The notes under the pieces are model-generated. The model was not told where the DNA came from. It saw nothing but the letters and a program-made list of their open reading frames with translations, and made no database searches. Below are positions 1-10,496 of a stretch of DNA of 64,000 bases, piece by piece. The stretch covers positions 173,530,413-173,594,412 of the forward strand of contig CM040128.1 of the NCBI GenBank assembly GCA_022559845.1, given 5' to 3'. How positions within the stretch are numbered: the first letter of the stretch is position 1; each line of letters begins with the position of its first letter. The stretch is from Amorphophallus konjac (Eukaryota; Streptophyta; Magnoliopsida; Alismatales; Araceae). The position numbers and the translations under genes are program-made.

Positions 1-1
1 C

Positions 2-1399
2 GAAGGTCACTCAACAACGAAGCCCCTATTCTTTGATGGATCAAACTACGCATACTGGAAGAACCGTATGCAAGTGTTCCTCAGGGCTAAGGATTATGAG
101 ATTTGGAAGATTGTCAGCAAGGGACCTTATGAGCTGTCCCCGAATGAAGATGTATGGACCAAGGAGGAGATCAGAAGGTCCACGCTGAATTGGAGTGCTA
201 TTAATGCTATCCAGTGCGCTCTGCATCCTACAGAATTCTCCCGTGTATCTGCTTGCAAATCAGTTAAGGAGATGTGGGATGCGTTGGAAGTAATTCATGA
301 AGGTACATCTCAAGTAAGAGAGCAGAAGGCCAATCTTCTTGTATCTGAGTATGAAGCCTTCAAGATGAAGCAGAACGAGTCCATCAGCGAAATGTACGCT
401 CGACTGACTGTCATAACCAATGGCCTCAGAGGTTTTGGGAAACCTCAGGCAGAGTATGATGTAGTGAGGAAAATTCTGCGCTCCCTGACTCCCAATTGGC
501 ACACCAAAGCAACAGTGATGGAGGAGTCAAGGGACCTGCGTAATACTAGAGCTGATGAGCTGATTGGCTCACTAATGGCATATGAGATAAACATGCCAAG
601 GACAGATGAAGCCGAGAGGAAGAAGAAGCCGATAGCGCTGAAGGCTAGTTCCAGCAAATCAACAAAATCCAGCTCCAGCAGCTCTTCATCATCAGAGGAG
701 AGCCTAAATGAAGAAGAAGATGTGACTCGATCTGAGATAGCCATGATGACTAGAGAGTTCAGGCGATTTCTCAGAAAGGGAGCAGGACGGTTCGGCCAGA
801 AGAAATACAGTGGTGGCCGAAAGGATAAAAGGTATAAATCTAAACCTGCAAAGAAAGATGAAGCTAATGTCTGTTATCAATGCAGGAAGCCAGGGCATCT
901 GAAAATTGACTGTCCAGACAATCAGAAACATAAGGACAGGTCAAAGAAGAAAATCAAGAAGGGAAGAGCTATGATCACCACATGGAGTGATGAAGATGAA
1001 GGCTCTTTCAGCAGCAGCTCAGATAGTGAAGCCGAATCTGAACAGCCCATTTGCCTTATGGCAACAAGCTCCGAAGATAGAGAGGAGGACACAGATGAGG
1101 TAATCACTAGATTTGAAAACTTCACAATTGCTGATTGGGTAGATGCTTATCATGACATAGCTGATAGAGCTGATGATATTAGAAAAGAAAATAGGCATCT
1201 TAGAAGAAAAATCAATTCCATGCAAAATGATAAAACACTAACTGATAAAATTACATGTTTGGAATCTGAGATTGATGAATTGAAACTCACATGCTCTGAA
1301 GAAGATGAAATCAAAAATGAGTTAAAAGCTTCTAAGGAAGAGAATCTAAGGCTTGAAAATGAAATTGATGAATGGAAGCTGAAGATTCAAAAAATGTGA
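2..1399 (+). CDS. gag: S1 Gag, N-terminal part (partial, starts before the window)
   Basis: The frame is open from base 2, so the start codon lies outside. The first residues (FFDGSNYAYWKNRM) and the following segment match the copia Gag N-terminus (DUF4219/UBN2-type capsid), about residues 10-190. A Ser- and Lys-rich linker follows. Then comes one CCHC zinc knuckle, CYQCRKPGHLKIDC (872-913, residues 291-304), the nucleic-acid-binding part of nucleocapsid. After an acidic stretch the protein becomes a long Glu/Lys/Leu coiled coil. The frame stops at 1397-1399, just after a run of six A at about 1389-1394; the coding sense continues in the next frame, so this is one Gag cut by a one-base slip. 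Confidence 0.88.
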   Translation, partial: EGHSTTKPLFFDGSNYAYWKNRMQVFLRAKDYEIWKIVSKGPYELSPNEDVWTKEEIRRSTLNWSAINAIQCALHPTEFSRVSACKSVKEMWDALEVIHEGTSQVREQKANLLVSEYEAFKMKQNESISEMYARLTVITNGLRGFGKPQAEYDVVRKILRSLTPNWHTKATVMEESRDLRNTRADELIGSLMAYEINMPRTDEAERKKKPIALKASSSKSTKSSSSSSSSSEESLNEEEDVTRSEIAMMTREFRRFLRKGAGRFGQKKYSGGRKDKRYKSKPAKKDEANVCYQCRKPGHLKIDCPDNQKHKDRSKKKIKKGRAMITTWSDEDEGSFSSSSDSEAESEQPICLMATSSEDREEDTDEVITRFENFTIADWVDAYHDIADRADDIRKENRHLRRKINSMQNDKTLTDKITCLESEIDELKLTCSEEDEIKNELKASKEENLRLENEIDEWKLKIQKM

Positions 1400-2411
1400 A
1401 AGTGAAGTAAAAATCATCTCTGAAAAATATGAAGCTGTCCTCAATGTCAACAATGAGCTGAAAAAGGCTATTGATGAACTTCAGAAAGACAATGAGGATA
1501 AAATGAAAACCATTGAGAAAATGACCCAAGGAACAGATAACTTAAATGCTTTGTTAGGGTCAAAGGTTAATTTCAGAAAAGAGGGCCTAGGATTTAATTC
1601 TAGTGCAACAAAATCATTCGGGATGAAAACAATTTCATTCGTTGCTCAAAAGGAAAAGGGACCTCTAATTAGCATGAACTCAACAAATTTAATGAACAAA
1701 ACTGCTAATCTGAAAAAGCCCAGTGCTGAGGAGAAGGGCAAACGAAAGGTTAATGAGCCTAGTAGAGCTAGCACATCTAAGCAGAATCCTAGGGCTCAGA
1801 CTCAGGTTAGGGGTCAACCTACACAGTCCTGTAAACCCCAGGTCAAGGTAACCCAGTCTCCACCAACACCTCCACCTCTTAAGAAGACCCAATACAAACC
1901 TGTGTATAGGTCAACAGGGTCCAAAGTACAGGGGAGACAGGGTGCTGCTAGGAGTCAACCTAACTATTTTTATCAACCCAGAGCTCAGAACCAATACAAT
2001 GCACAGCCAACCTACTTCAATAGGTCAAATTGGTCTAGAACTCAGGGTAGGTTTACAGGTCTTGCATTCCAGGGTGCTCAAAACCAAAGACCTTACAGTG
2101 GAAATTGGGTCAATGGGTATGGTTACTGGACATCTAGAAATCAATATTTTCATAGCCAGCCCAGGAACTACTATGGCCAAAATTTTGTGGACATACCCTG
2201 GCCAAGGCACTGGCACAGAAATAACAATACTGTCAATAATCATGCTGCTGCCAATAAGAAAAGGAACAACAACAGAAGAAAATCTGTAGGATCCACTGAA
2301 CAAAACACATTTAAACAAATGTGGATTCCGAAACATTTGCTTTCCTGTTTTGCTTCTAGTTCATTTACATTGGAGCCCAATCAGTCTTGGGTTTCAAACT
2401 TCTCTACCTAA
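1395..2411 (+). CDS. gag: S1 Gag, C-terminal part in shifted frame
   Basis: Coding continues in a shifted frame after the A-run. The coiled coil runs to about 1530, followed by the motif LNALLGSKVNFRKEGLGF, which recurs almost unchanged in the Gag of S2 (27234-28253); this ties the two elements together. The rest is basic and rich in Gln, Asn, Pro and Tyr, typical of Sirevirus Gag tails. The first ATG in this frame is at 1503, but translation probably enters from the upstream part. It ends at a TAA (2409-2411) in the same frame as pol. The A-run difference could be an indel mutation or a sequencing slip. Confidence 0.8.
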   Translation, partial: CESEVKIISEKYEAVLNVNNELKKAIDELQKDNEDKMKTIEKMTQGTDNLNALLGSKVNFRKEGLGFNSSATKSFGMKTISFVAQKEKGPLISMNSTNLMNKTANLKKPSAEEKGKRKVNEPSRASTSKQNPRAQTQVRGQPTQSCKPQVKVTQSPPTPPPLKKTQYKPVYRSTGSKVQGRQGAARSQPNYFYQPRAQNQYNAQPTYFNRSNWSRTQGRFTGLAFQGAQNQRPYSGNWVNGYGYWTSRNQYFHSQPRNYYGQNFVDIPWPRHWHRNNNTVNNHAAANKKRNNNRRKSVGSTEQNTFKQMWIPKHLLSCFASSSFTLEPNQSWVSNFST

Positions 2412-5400
2412 TTGTGTATGCAGGTATGCCTGGCAGCCAAGAACAACTTGTGGTACATGGATAGCGGCTGCTCCAGGCATATGACAGGAGATAAGGCCAA
2501 ATTTTGCATACTGACTGAGAAAGTAGAAGGCCTTGTCACCTTTGGAAGCAACACAAAGGGTAGGATTATCGGATCAGGTAAGGTAGGTAAGTGTTCTACC
2601 TGCTGCATTGATGATGTTATGTTGGTTGAAGGGTTAGCCTATAATCTACTTAGCATCAGCCAGTTATGTGATATATTCAATTCTCAATGCTGCAAGGTTT
2701 TTGAACCTGATTCTGATATTGTCAAATTTTCTGGAAAAAGAATAAATAATACTTACATGATAAATTTAGATGAAATTCAACACACTAACCTTTGCCTTAC
2801 TGCCAGTAGAGAAGACATAGCATTTTTATGGCATCGTAGGTTAGGTCATACTAGCTACACTGTTTTGCACAAATTAAATAAGCATGGCATGGTTAGAGGA
2901 CTTCCTGAAGTCTCATTCAAGAAAGAAAACAAAATCTGTGATGCATGTACTCAATCAAAGATAACTAGAAAGTCATTTAAGTCTAGAACTGAAAATCTGT
3001 CTTCCAAACCCTATGAGCTGATACATATGGACCTTTTTGGGCCAACTAGATTTGTCAGCCTATCAGGGAGGAGGTATGGGTTTGTCATGGTAGATGACTT
3101 TTCTAGGTATACTTGGGTTTATTTCTTATCTAATAAGAGTGATGCTTTCTCAGAATTTCAGGAGTTCTATGTTAAAACAAATCAGAAAATTGAAAACATT
3201 TTGTCTGATCATGGAGGTGAGTTTGAAAACTCACAATTTGATGAATTCTGCAGGTCAAATGGAATCAACCACAGGTATTCCTCACCAAGGACACCTGAGC
3301 AGAATGGAGTTGTGGAGAGAAGGAACAGAACCCTAGTGGAAATGGGTCGTACACTCCTTGTCGAAGGTGGTCTACCAAGGAAATTTTGGGCTGAAGCAGT
3401 GAACACTGCCTGTTATGTAATTAACAGAGCCATGGTAAGACCTTCTACCCAGCAAAAACCATATGAGATATTAAAAGGTAAGAAACCTTCTATTGCTCAC
3501 TTTAAGATTTTTGGTTGTAAATGTTTCATTCACATAAATGATAAAAAGGACCTTGATAAATTTGAACCTAAAGGAGAATCAGGAATTTTTCTTGGCTATT
3601 CTGAAAACACCCGAGCATACAGAGTGTACAATCTGAACTCTAAAACTGTTGAAGAATCTCCACACATAGTTTTTAATGAATCCTTGGCAAATTCTAATGT
3701 TGGTCAATGCAGGAATGAAAACAATGGTGAAATACTGAAGGAAGGAGATCCTACAGACAAATCCGAGGATGAAGAAGAACATAAAGAGCTTAATGAAGAG
3801 GAGCCTACAGTTCAGGGGGAGGTAAATCAAGTTCATGATACTCCAATTGCAAATATTAGATATCTCAAGGATCATCCTGTAGAAAATGTTATTGGAAATC
3901 TGCATGACCCCCCTAGGACTAGAGGCCACTTAAGAATTCAACATGAACTGAATGCTTATGCTTTTGTATCAAACATAGAACCCAAGTCCATTGACTGTGC
4001 TCTCCAAGATGTGCATTGGATTAATGCCATGCATGAGGAGCTCAATCAGTTTGACAGGAATAAGGTGTGGCATTTGGTTCCACCTCCTGATCATGAAACA
4101 GTCATAGGGACTAAATGGGTATTTAGAAACAAAACTGATGAAGCGGGGAATGTTATTAAAAATAAAGCCAGACTTATAGCTCAGGGGTACAATCAGGAAT
4201 TTGGTATAGACTTTGAAGAGTCTTTTGCCCCTGTAGCTAGGTTAGAAGCAATAAGAATTTTATTGGCTTATGCATGTTCCCTAGGAATAAACCTTCAGCA
4301 GATGGATGTGAAATCTGCTTTTCTAAATGGGGAAATTAATGAGGATGTCTATGTGAGACAGCCTCCTGGGTTTGAATGTTTAGATTTCCCTAATCATGTT
4401 TACAAGCTCAATAAAGCTCTCTATGGTTTAAAGCAAGCTCCTAGAGCTTGGTATGACAGGTTGAGCAAATTCCTCACCGACAAGAACTTCACAAGAGGTA
4501 TAGTTGATCAAACATTGTTTACCAAGGTAAGCCATCCAGATATTCTTATCATTCAGATTTATGTGGATGACATTGTGTTTGGGTCAACTAACCCCAAATT
4601 GTGTGAGGAATTCTCTCAAATAATGACTGATGAATTTGAAATGAGCTCAATGGGTGAGCTCAAACTATTTCTTGGACTGCAGGTTACACAAACAGAAGAT
4701 GGCATCTTCATCTCTCAGTCCAAGTATGTAAAGAACTTATTGAAGAAGTACAAAATGGACAACCTCAAGGAAATAGCTACTCCAATGGGTACATCAACCA
4801 GTTTGGATGAAGATTCTAAAGGTAAACCTGTGGACCAAAGGCTATACAGAGGTATGATCGGATCTCTTCTCTATCTTACAGCATCTAGGCCTGATATACA
4901 ATTTGCTGTGTGTTTATGCTCTAGATTTCAGGCCAGTCCTAAAGAAAATCACTTTAAAGCTGTGAAAAGAATTTTTAGGTATTTACTAGGCACCCAAGAA
5001 CTAGGTCTCTGGTATCCTGCTAAGTGTGAGTTAGAGCTTCTAGCCTACACTGATGCAGACTATGCTGGGTGTCGAGTAGATAGAAAAAGCACTAGTGGCC
5101 ACTGTCAATTCCTTGGTGGCTGTCTAGTATCTTGGGCATCTAAGAAGCAACACACTGTAGCATTATCCACAGCTGAAGCTGAGTATGTTGCAGCATGTAA
5201 TTGTGCAGCCCAAGTACTTTGGATTAAGCACCAACTGGCTGATTATCAGATAAATCTGGGATGCATTCCACTTTTATGTGATAATACTAGTGCTATATGC
5301 CTTGCTAAAAATCATGTTCACCATTCTAGGACTAAGCATATAGAGATAAAATATCATTTTCTTAGAGATGCTGTAAATAAAAAGGAGATTGAAATGAATT

Positions 5401-5513
5401 TCATAGAAACTGAAAAACAAATTGCTGATATTTTTACTAAGCCTCTTGGGAATGGAAAATTTAAGTTTCTTAGAAGAGAACTTGGTTTATGTAAATTTCA
5501 GCATGATGAATGA
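2412..5513 (+). CDS. pol: S1 Pol polyprotein (protease, integrase, RT, RNase H)
   Basis: An uninterrupted frame of 1,033 codons, the only intact pol in the window. Protease: DSG at residues 17-19. GAG-pre-integrase zinc region: WHRRLGH and CDACTQSK, about residues 138-186. Integrase core: D207, D266 and E302, the D-x35-E spacing expected of integrases. Reverse transcriptase: from about residue 535, with YVDD at 717-720. RNase H: D881 in YTDADYAG, E922/E924 in STAEAEY and D957 in LCDNTSA. The domain order is that of Ty1/copia. The product is an enzyme polyprotein that copies the RNA genome and inserts the cDNA. There is no ATG at 2412: the frame follows a TAA, and gag and pol share this frame, so Pol would need readthrough, or that stop is a mutation. 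The first ATG is at 2418. Confidence 0.95.
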   Translation: MCMQVCLAAKNNLWYMDSGCSRHMTGDKAKFCILTEKVEGLVTFGSNTKGRIIGSGKVGKCSTCCIDDVMLVEGLAYNLLSISQLCDIFNSQCCKVFEPDSDIVKFSGKRINNTYMINLDEIQHTNLCLTASREDIAFLWHRRLGHTSYTVLHKLNKHGMVRGLPEVSFKKENKICDACTQSKITRKSFKSRTENLSSKPYELIHMDLFGPTRFVSLSGRRYGFVMVDDFSRYTWVYFLSNKSDAFSEFQEFYVKTNQKIENILSDHGGEFENSQFDEFCRSNGINHRYSSPRTPEQNGVVERRNRTLVEMGRTLLVEGGLPRKFWAEAVNTACYVINRAMVRPSTQQKPYEILKGKKPSIAHFKIFGCKCFIHINDKKDLDKFEPKGESGIFLGYSENTRAYRVYNLNSKTVEESPHIVFNESLANSNVGQCRNENNGEILKEGDPTDKSEDEEEHKELNEEEPTVQGEVNQVHDTPIANIRYLKDHPVENVIGNLHDPPRTRGHLRIQHELNAYAFVSNIEPKSIDCALQDVHWINAMHEELNQFDRNKVWHLVPPPDHETVIGTKWVFRNKTDEAGNVIKNKARLIAQGYNQEFGIDFEESFAPVARLEAIRILLAYACSLGINLQQMDVKSAFLNGEINEDVYVRQPPGFECLDFPNHVYKLNKALYGLKQAPRAWYDRLSKFLTDKNFTRGIVDQTLFTKVSHPDILIIQIYVDDIVFGSTNPKLCEEFSQIMTDEFEMSSMGELKLFLGLQVTQTEDGIFISQSKYVKNLLKKYKMDNLKEIATPMGTSTSLDEDSKGKPVDQRLYRGMIGSLLYLTASRPDIQFAVCLCSRFQASPKENHFKAVKRIFRYLLGTQELGLWYPAKCELELLAYTDADYAGCRVDRKSTSGHCQFLGGCLVSWASKKQHTVALSTAEAEYVAACNCAAQVLWIKHQLADYQINLGCIPLLCDNTSAICLAKNHVHHSRTKHIEIKYHFLRDAVNKKEIEMNFIETEKQIADIFTKPLGNGKFKFLRRELGLCKFQHDE

Positions 5514-7063
5514 TTGTTTAATTGCTGTGAATAAAATCTCTGATGTGGACTTGTTTTTGATTGCTTGGATAAATCATGTGGATGTGAATGTGGATGTAGA
5601 ACTGTCCTGCATTGCATATATTCAGGGGGAGCTTGTCGAGTCTTGGCATGTCCTTGCATATCATTCATTCATGACCTATGCATAAACTCTCTCTCAATTA
5701 ATTCTTGACATGTTGTATGCATATAGACAGGGGGAGTATTGCTAAAAATTCAGAGTGGTTTCAACTTTCTTGAAGTCATTCAACCTTTAACTCTGAATAC
5801 TTGTCTCTAACATTATGGCAATCTGTTGGTCAGTTCTGATTTCTAAGCAGTAGAAAATGGACTTCTTCATTTATAAGAATTTGAATTGTTCAAAGACTGG
5901 TGTAATGGTTTAAATCTTATAATGGTTGGAGTTTAAAGATTGCAATCAGTATATAAGTAAGTTGAAAAATGATAAAACTCTCAACCTCTTTCTTATTTCA
6001 TGTCAGACAAAGCTAATCATATCTGAAATATGAAAACTCATCTGAAATCATGTTAGAGATGTTAAGTATGTGTATTGTTCTTGAATAAGTCATTCTGAAA
6101 CATAAAAAGGACAGCTAAGAAAGCTATTGAAAACATTGAAAACATTGAAAATTAATATTGGCTGAGCAATGACTGATAAATCACTGAGAAACTGAGTGAT
6201 CCATCAAAGAAGTGGACAACACTCATGTCATGAAGTGTATCAGCTATCTCTGTTTAAAATGTTCAAAACAGCAGGCTGGTTTCACTGAGTACCTGGGGGT
6301 AACTGGCGTCTGATAAACGTGTACCCTCACACAAAAAGGTGTAACTCAGTTCTGTTGAATTTGATCATAGGCAGAATGGTCCATCTTGTTGAGTATCTAG
6401 GGGTATTGGCGTCTTATAAACGTATACCCTTACGCAGAAAGACTTGTGGTACCTGAATGCTCAATATAATCTAATATTGATAATGCTGCTCCTTCAAAAG
6501 AAAAGTTTATGAGTGTCAATTTGTTTAGTTTCAATACATGACCTGATTTCTCTCAATATTTTTTTTGAGACTATGAAAGTAAGATATTATGAAACTGAAT
6601 CTTTCATGCAAATATGATTCTGGTTTATGTTTTATCATGCACAGTGAACTTATCTATTGCTTGTAGTGCATGAACTCCAAATTTTATCATCTTTAAACCA
6701 GAACTCTTTCTGACAGCAGTTTCTAATTTCATATGACTGAAGACTCTATGCTTTAGAATGCTTATTCATGAACTACCTGTTCAGAATGCCAGTCAGTTCT
6801 TCTCTTGATTCCTCCATTGTATTTAATTTTTCCCTCCTCTTTGTTGATGGCAAAGGGGGAGAATATTGTCTAGGGGATGTCTAGGGGGAGAATACATATC
6901 TGTTTCAATTCTGAATTCATTCTAAGGGAGAGTTTGAGGTATTGAGTTGCATGCCTTCATAGCATCTGCATGTCAATCTGTATAACACATCATGTCTTTC
7001 ATCAAACATATATCTATATGACAGGATGTTGCTATTCTACTTCATATGGGGTTGCCATCATCA
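5514..7063 (+). other. S1 noncoding spacer with multiple polypurine tracts
   Basis: No credible reading frame is seen; the short frame at 5422-5685 overlaps the pol end and has no recognisable domain. The segment contains several GGGGGAG tracts (about 5623, 5729, 6852, 6884) besides the terminal one. Multiple polypurine tracts upstream of the 3' LTR are a known Sirevirus trait. Two CTGGGGGTA/CTAGGGGTA motifs (about 6294 and 6400), each followed by a TAAACGT motif and a TACCCT motif, form a local duplication. The segment resembles the minus-strand spacer of S2 at 24481-26131. Confidence 0.75.
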
Positions 7064-7076
7064 AAAAGGGGGAGAT
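7064..7076 (+). other. S1 polypurine tract (plus-strand primer)
   Basis: AAAAAGGGGGAGAT lies directly against the TGTTG start of the LTR. It is the expected primer for plus-strand DNA synthesis. The matching position in S2 (21453-21466, minus strand) is nearly the same sequence. Confidence 0.85.
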
Positions 7077-7239
7077 TGTTGTGACCCCTCTATGTTGATG
7101 ATGTTGACACTTGCCTTATTTCATTGGCAACACCATTGTTTTGATTGATTGGCAACTGCTTTTGATTTGATGATATTGCTCTATCAGATTGACTATGTGT
7201 TCTTTGCATTTAATACACTACTGTCTGCATTTCTTACTG

Positions 7240-8110
7240 TCATGAGTCTATACACTGGAAACTCTCATGTCGATTGAGTCTATACATTGTCCATATTGGA
7301 TAAAGTCCACACACTGCATTTCAATTGAATTGGTTAAGTGTGTACAGCGTCAACGCATCATGTTACAGCGTCAACGCACTTCATTGGATGTGTGTACAGC
7401 GTCAACTCGCTAAGTGTGTACAACGTCAACGCATGAAGTCTGTACATCAGTCTTAATATTCTAAGTCTGTACAGCCGTTGGCCTTGAACCTCAGAGTCTG
7501 TACATTGAATCGCCAACTTCTTTGAAGCCCATACATCGCTCAAAGTCTGTACAGAGTCCAGCGTCTCAGGTAGCGTCTCATGCATTTGAGCAAAGTCTGT
7601 ACATTGGTCTGTCAGCAAGTCTGAACATCGTCCGTCTTTGTTAGCGTCTCAGGCATTGGGCTAAGTCTGTACAACATTCAATGTCTAAAGCTTCATGAAG
7701 TCTGTACATCAGACTGTTACAGCAAATCTGTACATTGTCTGTCTTCCTCAGCGTCTTGATATTTGAAGTCTATACATCCATCAGGAGCTTCAAGTCTACA
7801 CAATGGTCGGTGGCAAGTCTGTACACTGGCCTCAGCTTTTCAAGTCTACACATTGGCCTCCTTGCATAAAGTATATACACTGGACTGTTTGGCAAGTCTA
7901 TACATCGGCCCTTGTCTTCGATGTCTGTACAGCCCTTTAGCTTGCTCAAGTCCATACATTGGCTTCAAGACTTTCAAGTCTATACACTGACGGCTGAACT
8001 GAGAACTCTATACATCGTCTGTCTGCACTAGAGTCTCATGGAGTCTATACGTTGCATTCTGCCTTCACAAGTCTATACAACGAAGTATATGCACTACAAT
8101 GTACATACTC
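7240..8110 (+). repeat. AAGTCTGTACA-type short repeats in the S1 LTR
   Basis: Dozens of copies of AGTCTGTACA or AGTCTATACA recur at irregular intervals of roughly 20-50 bases. Near the start, ACAGCGTCAACGCA repeats are mixed in (7345-7430). The S2 LTR has the same core in the same element-relative orientation (AAGTCTGTGCA), so the motif is conserved between families. It lies upstream of the TATA box, where LTR enhancers usually sit. Confidence 0.85.
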
Positions 8111-8146
8111 AAATCTTATGACTTCATTCTTGTTGCTGAAGGGAAC

Positions 8147-8393
8147 AGGGTCGACGCTGTGTGCTTAAAGCGTCCACGCATCAGTTGACGAAGCCTTCAC
8201 GATATCTTCCACTGCGTCAACGCCACAAGCAAGCAGCGTCGACGCAGCAGTTGAAGAAGCATTCATCTTCACAGGCTATTCCACTGCGTCAACGCCACAA
8301 TTGAGCAGCGTCGACGCAGCAGCTAAAGAGACGAGGCTAATGGCTACTGGAATGCCTCACTGCGTTAACGCCATTGAGTGACAGCGTCGACGC
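8147..8393 (+). promoter_or_regulatory. Palindromic GCGTCGACGC array upstream of the S1 TATA box
   Basis: Perfect 10-bp palindromes GCGTCGACGC lie at 8236-8245, 8308-8317 and 8384-8393, spaced 72 and 76 bases. A partial copy is at about 8149. Each is preceded by CTGCGTCAACGCCA or a close variant, a related half-palindrome. The array ends about 225 bases before the TATA box. A role as transcription-factor sites is inference. Confidence 0.7.
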
Positions 8394-8616
8394 AGCAAGT
8401 CAGATTGCTGTCATTGAGCACGTGAACGGAGAACTCTATACATCGGACTGAAGAAGCTAATGAGGGGCACGTGATCCCAGGTACCTGGCTCGTGATCCGA
8501 GAAGGACAAGGTATCCAGATAAGGACACGTGTACTGACACTCCATTGGATTGCTGCCACGTGGTCCAAATTGCTGGGCGGGAAACGTGGAGAGCACACGC
8601 CTGCTGCTGTTGCTGT

Positions 8617-8625
8617 TATATAAAC
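8617..8625 (+). promoter_or_regulatory. S1 LTR TATA box
   Basis: TATATAAAC lies 1,540 bases into the LTR, followed 25-40 bases later by a purine-rich leader. It is the best TATA match in the LTR and the likely start region for the element's RNA. Confidence 0.65.
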
Positions 8626-9450
8626 AAGCCTTCTTCCACAGAAGAAGACTGATCGAAAGAAAAGAAGAGAAAGTCTATACAGCAGTGAGCCTTCGATCCA
8701 CAGAGAGAAAAGAGAGAAGAAGAAGATACAGAGAAGAAGAAGAAGAAATAGAGAAGAAGGAGAAGAAGAGAGAGGAAGAGATCGAGAGAGATTGAGTTGA
8801 GAGAGAGCTGATTGAGAGTGAGAGTGAGAGAGTATGTATCTCAGTCTCGTGGTTCAAAACCAGAGCTGAGCTTTGCTCTTAGAGCTATATCGTTTTTGAG
8901 TTTTTCTGTTTTCGTTTTGATTCTGTCTTTCATTTCCGAATACTATTTCTTCAAGCTGTGTGTCAGCGGTCTTGCAGTGGTAGTCTCCACTGGACGGGTT
9001 AAGCTGTATTTCCCCAGCGGTTGCAGAGGATCAGATCCTCTGGTCGGCAAGCTGTAGTGCCCAGCGAAGCTGTGTATCAGCGGATTGTTTGGCCAAGCTG
9101 TAAAGCCCAGCGGACGCAAGCTGTGCTGCGCAGCAGGAAGCCATACTCGGTTGAGTGTGGGGTGGACGTAGATCGTTGACCGAACCACCTAAAAATTGTG
9201 TGTGCAGTGTGTTTGTATTTTTGTGTGATCTGTGTGCGATGGGAATTTCTTGCTCAGCTTATTTGATTGCATCGCTTATGCTCATGTCTAGCTTTCGACC
9301 TTTTGTTTAGCATCTTTTGTTTAGCTTAACTGATGTTTGCCTAAATTCCGCTTTAGAACTTGCAGTAGTTTTAAATTAGGCAAGTTGATCTATTCACCCC
9401 CCTCTAGATCCACACTCTGTGGAGATAGACTGCGTCCATCTAACCCAACA

Positions 9451-9666
9451 ACCTATCCTTGAAATGTGCACAAAAGACCTTGAACTCTCCTGATGCATCT
9501 CCTGTGGGGTTTGGGTTCTCTCGTACCTTTGATGACCCATCACCATGTGTTGTCCTTTCTTGGCCATGGTTTCTTTCTCCATCACTAGAATTTTCAACAG
9601 CTGGTCGCTTCCCTGTGTTCTGGGTCTCTCTTCCCGCCATTGAATATAGGAACTGAAAAGACCCAA
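9451..9666 (-). pseudogene. gag: Ty3/gypsy-like gag N-terminus, cut by S1
   Basis: On the minus strand a frame starts at an ATG ending at 9640 (MAGRETQNTGKRP) and runs toward 9451, where the S1 LTR interrupts it. The segment EFKVFCAHFKDRL just before the break reads like coding sequence, not noise. Upstream (to the right) come about 130 bases of leader and then a TGGTATCAGAGC primer-binding site at 10485-10496. That order, primer site, leader and gag start, fits a Ty3-like (chromovirus) element inserted before S1. The domain itself is too short to identify firmly. Confidence 0.5.
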
Positions 9667-9807
9667 TTCATCCCAAGCTTAGACATTGAATCCTAGGATT
9701 CTTAAAATGTTAAACTTAAACCAAATCCTAGCCCGTTAAATCACATATCCTGGTGTATAACCTGAATGATGGATGATGTGTGTCAAATCTCCAACCTCTG
9801 CTCTGAT

Positions 9808-10483
9808 CACTTAAGGCAGAATTGGGACCGATCCGATCAGTTTTAGACCAAACCGATCCGAACCCGACCCCCACAACCCCGATTTTTACTGGGGATAGGG
9901 TGGATCGGCTTGGGATCAGTCTGGATCGGCTGATCCCACTCCAGGATCGGCCGTTCCGGCCTGATCCCAGCTAGATCGTGCCCGACCTCCCTTGTTCAAC
10001 ACCGTAAAAAAGGGAAGAAGAAGAAGAAGAGACATGAAAAAGGGGGAAGCGAAGAAAAGACAAATTACCTGTTCACGCCGGTGTCCGTTCGCCGTTGCTG
10101 TCGCCACCTGCTGCCGACGTCTGTTCACCACCTGTCATGGATGCTGCTGTTGCCGTCACTGCCACCGGCCACCACCATCTTCTCCTCCTCTGCCACCGGC
10201 TGCCTCCTCCTTCACCATCGTCCACCTCCTCCTCCAAGGCTACAAAATGACAAAAGAAAAGAGGCCAAGATCAAGAAGGGAAAGTTGCAAACATTGGATG
10301 AAACTCCTCTTGAACTAATATAAGAGCATTTAAACCTCTAAAACATATATGTAAACTTCTTGGGTAAACCTCTAGAACTAATACAGTCTCGGCCAGGATT
10401 GGCTGGGGTTTGGCTCAGATCGCCCCATCCAAATCGGTTTTTGGAACGACAATCTGAGCCCGATCCCCGATTCTTCCTTCCTT
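9808..10483. mobile_element. Miniature inverted-repeat element in a retrotransposon primer site
   Basis: 676 bp flanked by the 9-bp direct repeat TGCTCTGAT (9799-9807 and 10484-10492). The ends are imperfect inverted repeats: AAGGCAGAATTGGGACCGAT on the left against AAGGAAGAATCGGGGATCGG on the right, read inward. Both ends are rich in GATCGG. A 9-bp duplication suggests a Mutator-like (MULE) MITE. The interior holds a low-complexity frame (9992-10318) that I do not regard as a gene. Confidence 0.6.
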
Positions 10484-10484
10484 T

Positions 10485-10496
10485 GCTCTGATACCA
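10485..10496 (-). other. Primer-binding site of the old Ty3-like element
   Basis: On the minus strand this reads TGGTATCAGAGC, the standard match to the 3' end of initiator tRNA-Met. The MITE at 9808-10483 inserted inside it and duplicated 9 of its bases. To the right the minus strand reads GGGGCGTGAG, like the GGGGCGTGACA end of the solo LTR at 36484-36808, so an LTR of related type probably follows. Confidence 0.6.

Larger units (their letters stand above)
1..9450 (+). mobile_element. S1: Sirevirus-like Ty1/copia LTR retrotransposon (5' end outside window)
   Basis: Order on the plus strand is gag, protease, integrase, reverse transcriptase, RNase H, a 1.5-kb noncoding spacer, a polypurine tract and a 3' LTR. 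Integrase before RT defines Ty1/copia. The long gag with a coiled-coil tail, repeated GGGGGAG tracts in the spacer and the very long LTR with tandem repeats point to the Sirevirus (SIRE/Maximus) lineage. The 5' LTR and primer site lie upstream of base 1. The element ends with CAACA at 9450 inside a minus-strand Ty3-like gag. The 5' target duplication cannot be checked here. One gag frameshift and one stop between gag and pol are the only breaks seen, so it looks fairly young. Confidence 0.93.
7077..9450 (+). repeat. S1 3' LTR (2,374 bp)
   Basis: Starts TGTTGTGACC after the polypurine tract and ends CTAACCCAACA, giving the inverted terminal TGTTG/CAACA. It holds a block of AAGTCTGTACA-like repeats (7240-8110), a set of CG-rich palindromes (8147-8393), a TATA box (8617), a GA-rich leader (8650-8810) and AAGCTGT/CAGCGG repeats (8960-9130). 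The last 80 bases resemble the end of the S2 LTR. Only one LTR is in the window, so age cannot be read from LTR divergence. Confidence 0.9.

Noticed and set aside
5422..5685. 87-codon frame at the end of S1 pol as an envelope-like gene
   Set aside because: Mostly overlaps pol in another frame, has no signal peptide, membrane segment or known motif.
9992..10318. 108-codon plus-strand frame rich in Arg, Cys and Pro
   Set aside because: Low-complexity sequence inside the MITE at 9808-10483; no domain and no conserved start context.
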